A stretch of DNA of 34,839 bases from contig NZ_JAQUHV010000021.1 in NCBI RefSeq assembly GCF_028681615.1, positions 1 to 34,839 of the forward strand. Reading direction: 5' to 3'. The position numbers were made by a program, and so were the translations under genes. The notes under the pieces are model-generated. The model was not told the origin of the DNA. It searched no databases and saw nothing but the letters and a program-made list of their open reading frames with translations. The DNA is from Sulfuricurvum sp. (GTDB lineage Bacteria; Campylobacterota; Campylobacteria; Campylobacterales; Sulfurimonadaceae). This document shows, in pieces, positions 1 through 5,831 of the stretch (within the stretch, counting starts at the first letter, position 1; every line of letters begins with the position of its first letter).

Positions 1-99
1 AAAAGACGACACAGCTATCTTGGATATTTGTCTCCAAACGAATTTGAGGTAAGATACTTCTCGGAATCAAGAAACCATGAGGTGTCGGTCGTCAATTGA
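1..99 (+). CDS. IS3-family transposase OrfB, C-terminal fragment (cut by window edge)
   Basis: Frame 1 is open from the first base to a TGA at 97-99 and encodes 32 residues beginning KRRHSYLGYLSPNEFE. This is the hallmark C-terminal end of IS3-family DDE transposases (RRHSALGYLSPxEFE in most members), just after the catalytic glutamate region of the integrase core. The start and catalytic residues are outside the window, so it is not possible to say whether the copy is intact. The IS is oriented left to right and ends about 20 bp after the stop codon. Confidence 0.8.
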   Translation, partial: KRRHSYLGYLSPNEFEVRYFSESRNHEVSVVN

Positions 100-121
100 A
101 CCGTCTACTAAATGGGGGTCA
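100..121 (+). repeat. IS3-family right terminal inverted repeat (predicted)
   Basis: Directly after the transposase stop the plus strand ends in GGGGGTCA at 121. Read inward on the minus strand this is TGACCCCCATTTAGTAGACG, the typical form of IS3-family ends (TGACCCCCA...). The matching left repeat and the 3-4 bp target duplication cannot be tested because the left end is off-window. The ~100 bp from here to 225 hold no recognisable gene. Confidence 0.6.
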
Positions 122-224
122 TTCCAGTATCTGCTTTCCATAGAAGCGGTTTATCAATATTTACACCCATGTTTATTCCTCTTATTTGAAATTCACCGTA
201 TACTAGCTGAAAGTATCAAAGCAA

Positions 225-2123
225 TCAAGAGAAGAATTGCTCAAGAAAAATATTTTTACGAATAGCACGAGCAATTATTTTAGTAAGTTGATAGCTACTA
301 GGATGTCTGTATGGCATTGAAAGATGGACCGAAAGATCTAAGGCAAGAGGGGTTTCGCTCTCTTCTTCCTCTGTTTTCTTGCCGTAATATCTTCCTTTAT
401 AGATAGCGATATTTCTTAGTAGATCAGCAATTATTGGTTTGGGGACAGTGCCGTCCTCTGTATTGAATATAAGCCCCAGAAATGCCTCATTTTCTTTCCG
501 CTCAATTTCCAGAAGATACGCTATTTTTTTATTTTTCAAAATAACTTTAGCAATCAAAAATTTTCTGAGGATGTATTCGTTTTTTTCGGAATTTTCTTTC
601 TTACCTCTAGTAAACCATCGTCCTTTATAATCCGGAGGAAGTTTGATACCTTTTAGCGTGCAAAACGTTTCTTCGGCAAACTCTTGACCGTAATTATTCA
701 CATATACAAAAGAAGCCACATCTGAATCGGGAGAAAGTACCAAGGCATGAAGAGCGGCAATGATCTTTTTAAAGTGAGTATTTAGGCCGGTTGTCTCAAG
801 TTTCTCTTGTTCGGCAGGCTTATTGCCTTTGGACTCATTTCTAGAATCAGGTTCTCCGGAAGATAGAGTCTTGTTCTCTGATAAATCATTGTTTTTTTCT
901 TCCGAAGGCTTACCATCGTCAATCTCTTCGTCATCCGGTTCATTTCTATCTGATTCACTTTCTTCTCCACTTGAAATAATGACGGGATTATTGGACGAAT
1001 CATTATCGATGACGGTAGTAATGATCGGTTTTGTCCCAATAATTCTTACTTCCGATCGAATTCGAACGGCAGTTTCTCTATCATCTGGTTCTAAAATTTC
1101 AGTAATTTCATATTGATCGTTTCCAGGAACTTCTAAAGGCTCAGGATTTTTTCCGGCTGGCTTCTTGCCATTTCCATTATTATTTGTTGGATCACCTTGA
1201 GGTTTAGAAGGTGCTAGATCATGTACTTGATAATCATTCGGCAAAGTTGAGCCATAAATTCGTAATAAAAGAAAAGTATCCTTATCAATTTGAATACCGT
1301 CCCCTTCTAATCTGAGGGTATATGGATGATAGGGTAAAACAATAGGATATTTATATGGAGAAGCAGTACCGGTTTGATTAACTTTGGAAACTTGCATTGA
1401 CTGCCATAAAGGTTTAAGCCGTGAGCGAGAAATTTCGTTAAGCCGTAAATAGGCCAATACGGTTTGATTGGCCAATATTTTTTCTTCGGAGAAGTCTACA
1501 AAATATTCATTGTCTTTGATATACGCTTTGTTCATATATTTTGAAAGCATCGTATCCAATGGATAGTTTACCAATCCGGATCGTATAAGTTTGTGGCCAG
1601 GTGCAACTGCTCCAGAAAGCAATTCCAAAGAGGGTACTAGAACGGTCATGCCGTCATCAGAGACAAGTTTTGTTAGATATGTTTGGAAGTAGTGGCGTTT
1701 AAGACTTGAGATGTCGGGATCATGCTCAAAATTTCCCAAAAAATATTTGTATGGAGGAATATACCCATATTGAGAATTTGGTTTTTTACTCAAAAATTGG
1801 ATCGATTCAGGATTATGTTTTGTAAAATTGAACTCGAATGATTGATTCCTTCTGTGCCCTTCATAATTGCGCCAAAGTCGATCTAATTTATTTGCCCCTA
1901 GCCATATTGTCCCAAGCCTGACAGTATCTAGTTCCGGTAGAGTAACTATTAAAATATTGACAGTTTGCGAGAGATCATTATTAAGAATGGGTCTGGCAAG
2001 AATAAGAACTAAGGGATTGTTTGAGTCGTGAGGATTTTTTATAACCGGACCGTACCACCAGATAACGCGTTGAATATTATCTTTAGGGAAACTGCGTATA
2101 CCATATTTATCAATATTTATCAT
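225..2123 (-). CDS. TnsE-like transposition protein (orphan)
   Basis: 632 residues, soluble, in three parts. The N-terminal domain is about residues 1-305. An acidic/Asn/Ser/Glu-rich linker runs about 306-450. The C-terminal domain, about 455-632, includes KIAYLLEIERKENEAFLG and ends near SMPYRHPSSYQLTKIIARAI. This layout and these C-terminal motifs resemble Tn7 TnsE, which directs transposition toward replicating DNA by binding DNA and the sliding clamp; E. coli TnsE has a comparable acidic linker and a closing HP...W/I-A-R-V helix. The match is from memory of the family, not a search. TnsE usually follows tnsABCD, but no other transposition gene is present here: the upstream neighbour is a divergent DUF1294 gene and an IS3 remnant lies downstream. 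No strong ribosome-binding site precedes the ATG. Alternative: an unrelated large cargo protein. Confidence 0.45.
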   Translation of the reverse strand: MINIDKYGIRSFPKDNIQRVIWWYGPVIKNPHDSNNPLVLILARPILNNDLSQTVNILIVTLPELDTVRLGTIWLGANKLDRLWRNYEGHRRNQSFEFNFTKHNPESIQFLSKKPNSQYGYIPPYKYFLGNFEHDPDISSLKRHYFQTYLTKLVSDDGMTVLVPSLELLSGAVAPGHKLIRSGLVNYPLDTMLSKYMNKAYIKDNEYFVDFSEEKILANQTVLAYLRLNEISRSRLKPLWQSMQVSKVNQTGTASPYKYPIVLPYHPYTLRLEGDGIQIDKDTFLLLRIYGSTLPNDYQVHDLAPSKPQGDPTNNNGNGKKPAGKNPEPLEVPGNDQYEITEILEPDDRETAVRIRSEVRIIGTKPIITTVIDNDSSNNPVIISSGEESESDRNEPDDEEIDDGKPSEEKNNDLSENKTLSSGEPDSRNESKGNKPAEQEKLETTGLNTHFKKIIAALHALVLSPDSDVASFVYVNNYGQEFAEETFCTLKGIKLPPDYKGRWFTRGKKENSEKNEYILRKFLIAKVILKNKKIAYLLEIERKENEAFLGLIFNTEDGTVPKPIIADLLRNIAIYKGRYYGKKTEEEESETPLALDLSVHLSMPYRHPSSYQLTKIIARAIRKNIFLEQFFS

Positions 2124-2163
2124 GAAGTCTACTTTATTTTGAGAGGATTGATAATGTTCTTAT

Positions 2164-2180
2164 TGTAGCATAGTTTATTG
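2164..2180 (+). repeat. Isolated internal copy of the transposon-end repeat
   Basis: 17 bp (TGTAGCATAGTTTATTG) identical to 5786-5802 in the right end and in the same orientation. It lies between the divergent TnsE-like and DUF1294 genes. No second tandem unit or ACA terminus follows. It may be a lone transposase-binding site controlling tnsE, or the scar of an earlier end. Confidence 0.55.
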
Positions 2181-2238
2181 AATCAATTAAGGTAGAATAC
2201 GTGTTAAATCGTTTAAATATTGCAAGGGAAAAATCAAA

Positions 2239-2508
2239 ATGATTCAGATCGTTTTTTATCTCGTCAGCATCAATATCGGAACGTTTATTTTATTTGGATT
2301 AGATAAATATTTTGCCGTCAATAAAATGTGGCGGATCAGCAATAGAATGCTCCTCTCAACTTCGATTTGCGGTGGAAGTGTCGGTGCTTTGCTGGGGCAG
2401 AAATATTTTAGACATAAGACAAAATCTTTTGAAGGGATATTTCCGATCTTAATTTTCCTTCATGGTCTATGCATATTTGGCTATTTAATATACTTAGGAT
2501 CAGTCTAA
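2239..2508 (+). CDS. DUF1294 family membrane protein
   Basis: 89 residues with hydrophobic segments at about 4-20, 38-52 and 67-87. The central signature FGLDKYFAVNKMWRISNRM followed by GGSVGALLGQKYFRHKTK is characteristic of DUF1294 (LxGxDKxxA...WRIxE...GGxxGAxxxxxxFRHKTxK), a short inner-membrane family of unknown function that is sometimes fused to a cold-shock domain; none is present here. The start is supported by an AAGGGA box about 10 bp upstream. It sits alone on the plus strand inside the transposon, between two minus-strand units, so it is probably cargo. The membrane topology and the family call are solid; no function can be assigned. Confidence 0.85.
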   Translation: MIQIVFYLVSINIGTFILFGLDKYFAVNKMWRISNRMLLSTSICGGSVGALLGQKYFRHKTKSFEGIFPILIFLHGLCIFGYLIYLGSV

Positions 2509-2599
2509 AATATTTAATGATTTACTAAATATATTGTTTAGTGATTCATTAAATAAAGTATTAACCAAAACGTTAAATTTAGAAGTGAAATGTTGACGT

Positions 2600-2624
2600 T
2601 TCGTAGTACATTAAATACTACGAA
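2600..2624. terminator. Palindromic hairpin between convergent genes
   Basis: A perfect 9-bp stem (TTCGTAGTA / TACTACGAA) with a 7-nt loop, flanked by A-rich and T-rich bases, lies between the converging DUF1294 and DUF6527-like genes. It probably serves as a bidirectional terminator. A weaker hairpin (ACTAAA / TTTAGT) lies at 2524-2540 just after the DUF1294 stop. Confidence 0.6.
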
Positions 2625-2631
2625 AAATGTC

Positions 2632-3048
2632 TTAACCCAGTAAGTTTTTCCAAACTTTTTTTATCTTCATGATAAAAGTATCTTGATTGTGAGTGGGCAT
2701 AACAGGTTGTTTGTCACTATTGCCACCATAATAGGTTTCATGAGAACGTTTATCGATGGCCTTAGTGCGAGTGATTTGTTCTTCATCAAAAGCATTTGCC
2801 CATTTTATTGCGTCATTAATAATAAAGTAGTGTGATTTACATGGCAAGCTCCAATTCCCAATAGAAGGATGCAATGAAACAACCGCTCCATTGTATGTCA
2901 TTTTCCACCCACTTGGTGAAAGAGGGGTAACTACTTCACAGCCACAGCCGCATGCGCAAAGATGAATAGCTGTTTTATATTCAATAGAAATATAAAGCGT
3001 TTGTTCTTCTATGGCGGCAGGTATTGTCGTAACAAATTTATGATTCAT
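2632..3048 (-). CDS. DUF6527-like Cys-rich protein of the ubiquitin-like module
   Basis: About 138 residues. It carries a compact cysteine cluster CACGCGCE at about residue 31 and a second motif, SIGNWSLPCKSHYFI, at about 62-76, so it can supply several Cys/His ligands for a metal (zinc ribbon or treble-clef type, inferred). These motifs match my recollection of DUF6527, a family found beside multi-ubiquitin and ThiF-type E1 genes. The ATG at 3048 was chosen because AGGGG lies 7 bp upstream; a TTG at 3054 is in frame. The start overlaps the end of the E1 gene by 11 bp, indicating translational coupling. Its role in the conjugation pathway is not established; an E3-like or regulatory zinc protein is a guess. 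The C-terminal ~40 residues are basic and less distinctive. Confidence 0.7.
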   Translation of the reverse strand: MNHKFVTTIPAAIEEQTLYISIEYKTAIHLCACGCGCEVVTPLSPSGWKMTYNGAVVSLHPSIGNWSLPCKSHYFIINDAIKWANAFDEEQITRTKAIDKRSHETYYGGNSDKQPVMPTHNQDTFIMKIKKVWKNLLG

Positions 3049-4213
3049 GATCAACCCCTATTAGGCCCATTGTATCGATATTGAACGAGGTCTGTCCGAC
3101 AAGTACACTTTCATGATAAAAGTTCATATGGCGTTTCCAAGCCACAACAGCCAACACGGCATTAAATGCGTTGAGTTCGCAGATCTGGATATTTGAACTA
3201 TAGATTGCATCATCGTCATCTTTGAGATTAATGAATCGTCTCAACCCCAACCGAGATGGATTAGTAAACGCTGTCGTGCGAATGGCCCCACGTAAGGTAT
3301 TTGATGGGGTTATTTCGACACCCATGCCAACGTCTATGTGAGGAATACCTTTGAGATCGAGGTACGCAAAAATATCTGCTTTGACGGAACCTTGATCTAT
3401 TGCTATGAAAACGAAATCCAGTCCATCCAGCAAATCCATAGTTTCTTTTGAAAGATAGCAGGGATGAATAGTGATTCCACGGTGCAGCTTCGAATACTTT
3501 TGCTGATGATATACTACTTTCTTCATGCCGGCATTTAGCTCATCAATACTTGCTGCTGATGGTGATCGAAAAGCGTTGTGTGCATAGTATTCATCACCGT
3601 CTATAAGCCGAATTTCCGTTACAGGTGTTTTGGCTACAAAATCAAGGATATATGACCCTGTGCCGCCAAGGCCAATAATACCAATCCGTTGTCCCGATAG
3701 CTTTTGGCTAATCGATTGTACACCAGCTCTGCTAGCATTGGTGTCACTGTATACGAAGGGGCTGTTATCCGTGTTTTGAGGAATAGCTTTATACTTCCTT
3801 GGAGTACTGGACGGGTCTAGAACCCTGGCCGGACCAGCAAGCATTTCAATATAAGATGTCATTTTGTGATGAATATCTTTGTAACCCGTATCTGGCTTGC
3901 TTGAAAATCGCATACGACTTTTGATACTATTTGAATGCACATTCTCGGAGACACCATTGATGATCTGATTGAGTGCTCTTCCTTCAATATCGTGTGGCGT
4001 TTCGCCGTCAAAAAAGACTATATGGTCAGAGCATACTGCTTTGCTGCCCGCTTGCGTATATGCTGTGATCAGTCTTCCTGTTACAACTTCTTTGCCTGAA
4101 TTAAGATAAGGGATATCGTCAATTACCAAATATCCATCTTGAGCAAAGAGGCTATACCCTTCATTCTGAAGCCGTTTTAGATCAGGACTATGATCGATTA
4201 CAGTTTGTGACAT
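3038..4213 (-). CDS. E2-like (DUF6791)/ThiF-type E1 fusion, ubiquitin-like activating enzyme
   Basis: 391 residues from the ATG at 4213. The N-terminal ~150 residues contain GYLVIDDIPYLNSGKEVVTG, HIVFFDGETP and GYKDIHHKMTSYIE, matching the E2-like DUF6791 domain that precedes E1 domains in bacterial ubiquitin-like operons. Residues about 175-391 form a ThiF/MoeB/E1 adenylation domain. Its nucleotide loop is GIIGLGGTGSYI, followed by RLIDGDEYYAHNAFR (acidic, Asn and Arg residues for ATP) and late ICELNAFNAVLAVVAWKR. Its expected role is to adenylate the C-terminus of the ubiquitin-like protein encoded just upstream and pass it on. The classic E1 CxxC zinc pairs are not visible. The catalytic cysteine cannot be fixed; Cys in the ICELN segment and Cys in the N-terminal AVCSDH are candidates. 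The start overlaps the ubiquitin-like gene by 26 bp and the end overlaps the DUF6527-like gene. A longer in-frame start at 4291 is less likely because it lies deep in the upstream gene. Confidence 0.85.
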   Translation of the reverse strand: MSQTVIDHSPDLKRLQNEGYSLFAQDGYLVIDDIPYLNSGKEVVTGRLITAYTQAGSKAVCSDHIVFFDGETPHDIEGRALNQIINGVSENVHSNSIKSRMRFSSKPDTGYKDIHHKMTSYIEMLAGPARVLDPSSTPRKYKAIPQNTDNSPFVYSDTNASRAGVQSISQKLSGQRIGIIGLGGTGSYILDFVAKTPVTEIRLIDGDEYYAHNAFRSPSAASIDELNAGMKKVVYHQQKYSKLHRGITIHPCYLSKETMDLLDGLDFVFIAIDQGSVKADIFAYLDLKGIPHIDVGMGVEITPSNTLRGAIRTTAFTNPSRLGLRRFINLKDDDDAIYSSNIQICELNAFNAVLAVVAWKRHMNFYHESVLVGQTSFNIDTMGLIGVDHES

Positions 4214-4451
4214 TAAATACCATCCCGTCCTTAAGGACAATAGATTCACCTTGGGAAAGATTTCCACTGGCATTACCAACGCCGCGTTCATACGAAATCA
4301 GAAATGATGTTGTGTCAGTTCCGATAAGACCTGACAACCTAACAATCTCATCGTAGTCAACTTTATGCTCTTGCACTACCTTCTCTCTTGTGTTGACAGT
4401 GATAGTATATTCTTTGTTCTGCCCTGGAGCAGTATGTTTGTCGTTAGACAT
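4188..4451 (-). CDS. Ubiquitin-like protein (multi-ubiquitin family, single domain)
   Basis: 87 residues. After a short polar N-terminus, KEYTITVNTREKVVQEHKVD starts a beta-grasp-like pattern (two strands), then a helix around YDEIVRLSG, then strands TSFLISYERG and a closing segment ESIVLKDGMVFNVT. This is the pattern of the multiubiquitin family (VNxxxxxxxxxxxxxxEIxxLAG...F.V.y..G....... .L..G..v.v..gm.FnVt). Most relatives encode several tandem domains; this one has a single domain. The C-terminus is NVTNCNRS, with no Gly-Gly tail. It is the first gene of the module, with AAGGAT 8 bp before the ATG, and overlaps the E1 gene by 26 bp. Expected role: the modifier attached to targets by the neighbouring enzyme. 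Family call good, mechanism inferred. Confidence 0.75.
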   Translation of the reverse strand: MSNDKHTAPGQNKEYTITVNTREKVVQEHKVDYDEIVRLSGLIGTDTTSFLISYERGVGNASGNLSQGESIVLKDGMVFNVTNCNRS

Positions 4452-4561
4452 TTTTATATCCTTTTATGGTTGAATAAATAGATGAATGGCCTGTGCCAAA
4501 ACCTGAAATTCCATTAGGATACCCACCTTAACGGTCCCCTATGATAAAATTGTAAAATAAA

Positions 4562-4587
4562 GGGTACGTCAAAAAAAAGTTGTACCC
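4562..4587. promoter_or_regulatory. Inverted repeat in the divergent WYL / ubiquitin-like intergenic region
   Basis: GGGTAC (4562-4567) and GTACCC (4582-4587) form a dyad around an A-tract. It sits about 45 bp before the WYL gene and about 110 bp before the ubiquitin-like gene, well placed to be an operator through which the WYL protein controls one or both promoters. CATAAT at 4599-4604 could be the WYL -10 box. Binding is inferred only. Confidence 0.4.
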
Positions 4588-4630
4588 CTATTGAATTGCA
4601 TAATTTTTTAGTGGACGGGATTATTTAATT

Positions 4631-5635
4631 ATGAGCAAGCTTATTTCACTCGATATGGCAGTTGCATCAATTATCCATAAAATATCAGATCTTACAGAGG
4701 GGATAAGTCTTAGGGATGAGGCGGCACAACTAAATGTCAATCTCGATTCTCTCCGTAAGCGATTTGGTGAAGTTGTAGATATGTATTATGATGGTGAGAT
4801 AGATTATTATCCCTCACAACACATGTGGAAAGCCCATAAACACCATTTCTTAGAAACAACCTTGCTTTCGCCTGAAGAAGCAGTTATATTGGCTGGAATT
4901 CGGAGAAATGCTACACATTATGGATATGGACTAAAAGAAACAGTGCATCGGATTGTTAATCGCTATGTTAGACGTCGTCATCTTAGACTTCTTCAAAAAG
5001 ACTCAGTTGAAAAAACCGATGACAATATGCTTGATACTTTTGCAACAATTAAGACGGCTGTTCGTAAAGGACGTTATTTAAAAATAATCTATAGAAACAA
5101 GGAACGAAAGGTTATTCCGCTCCAGATTGTCAATCTCGAGTTTTATTGGTATCTTGTGGCGGAAGTACATACAGAGAAGTGGCAAGGGATTCTTACATAT
5201 ACTGCCGCACTTATTGAAGATATTCAAATCACAGAGGAACTTTTTGATAAAACGCATAGGAATAGTCTTATGTTGAAGATCCGTGGAATTGAACAGGGCA
5301 TGAATGCCTTTTATAAACCATATGGTGAGATCAAAAATAAAATTGAATTGTTGGTTCCAGATAATTTTAATACTTTCTTGGAGCGAGCACCGTATTTTAG
5401 TTTGTGGGAAGACACACAAATGCGAGTGAAGATCAATGATGAGATATGGCGTATTTACGCTGTTATTTCAACTGATGAGAATTATCTTGATGTTATACCA
5501 ACAATTCAAAAATATATGCCAAAAATTGTTGTACGCGATATTCCAGGGAATGCAGATCTTATTGCAAAGATGCGGAAATCGTCTGAAGAATATGCTGCAG
5601 TGTTTACAGCATCACGCAGCATTATGAAATGTTAA
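4631..5635 (+). CDS. WYL-domain transcriptional regulator
   Basis: 334 residues. The N-terminal ~90 residues have a helix-turn-helix-like section (ISLRDEAAQLNVNLDSLRKR). The WYL domain lies at about 140-215, with YLKIIYRNKERKVIPLQI and a clear WYL core in LEFYWYLVAEV. The C-terminal ~90 residues fit a WCX-type extension. WYL regulators sense nucleic acid or nucleotide ligands and often control phage-defence operons, where they usually repress. This gene is divergent from the ubiquitin-like module across a 179-bp gap holding a dyad, so regulation of that module is the simplest reading. It is the last complete gene before the transposon end. The ATG at 4631 has a GGACGGG stretch about 12 bp upstream. 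Confidence 0.85.
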   Translation: MSKLISLDMAVASIIHKISDLTEGISLRDEAAQLNVNLDSLRKRFGEVVDMYYDGEIDYYPSQHMWKAHKHHFLETTLLSPEEAVILAGIRRNATHYGYGLKETVHRIVNRYVRRRHLRLLQKDSVEKTDDNMLDTFATIKTAVRKGRYLKIIYRNKERKVIPLQIVNLEFYWYLVAEVHTEKWQGILTYTAALIEDIQITEELFDKTHRNSLMLKIRGIEQGMNAFYKPYGEIKNKIELLVPDNFNTFLERAPYFSLWEDTQMRVKINDEIWRIYAVISTDENYLDVIPTIQKYMPKIVVRDIPGNADLIAKMRKSSEEYAAVFTASRSIMKC

Positions 5636-5785
5636 ATGAAGGTAATAAGCATGAGACATATCGAGATTTATCAAGTACGTTTCTGTATTTTTAACATAAA
5701 CAATGACTCATAAAATTGGGAATAAATGAAATTTATTTAAAATAAAATCGATTTATAACATTGTAAATAGAGTCTATTTAAAAAA

Positions 5786-5831
5786 TGTAGCATAGTTTAT
5801 TGGAATGTAGCAACGTTTACTGGAAATTACA
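5786..5831. repeat. Transposon right end: two tandem 20-bp repeats plus TGT/ACA terminus
   Basis: TGTAGCATAGTTTATTGGAA (5786-5805) is followed directly by TGTAGCAACGTTTACTGGAA (5806-5825), 17/20 identical, then ATTACA ending at 5831. Tandem sites of this length ending in a TGT...ACA terminus are the form of TnsB/TniA binding sites in Tn7-like elements. The ~150 bp inside it (5636-5785) is AT-rich with no gene seen; TGTA at 5762-5765 may mark a degenerate third site. Confidence 0.75.

Larger units (their letters stand above)
1..5831. mobile_element. Right part of a Tn7/Tn402-like transposon inserted in comM
   Basis: Seen: comM is cut at 5831/5832, exactly where a TGT terminus read on the minus strand begins. 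Just inside the element lie two tandem 20-bp repeats. Further in are a TnsE-like gene, cargo genes and an IS3 remnant. Known: Tn7 and Tn402/Tn5053 relatives have TGT termini with arrays of ~20-bp transposase-binding sites and duplicate 5 bp of target. AbaR/Tn6022-type islands of Acinetobacter insert in comM. From memory, the terminal bases here resemble the Tn402/Tn5053 inverted repeat (TGT..TTT.CAG.A.ACG). Inferred: the other end, the core tnsABC/tniABQ genes and the 3' half of comM lie left of position 1. The flanking 5 bp (GCCGC, 5832-5836) would be the predicted target duplication. Confidence 0.7.

Noticed and set aside
77..265. 62-codon plus-strand frame overlapping the IS3 end and the tnsE-like stop
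   Set aside because: It crosses the transposase stop and the terminal repeat, has no ribosome-binding site and no recognisable product.
823..1116. 97-codon plus-strand frame, Ser-rich
   Set aside because: It is the antisense of the acidic low-complexity linker of the TnsE-like gene; composition bias explains the open frame.
4188..4291. Longer start of the E1 fusion at 4291
   Set aside because: It would overlap the ubiquitin-like gene by over 100 bp and add a non-conserved N-terminus; the ATG at 4213 begins the recognisable domain.
5786..5825. Two 20-bp repeats as a tiny CRISPR array
   Set aside because: There is no spacer between the units and they end at a transposon terminus; they fit transposase-binding sites.
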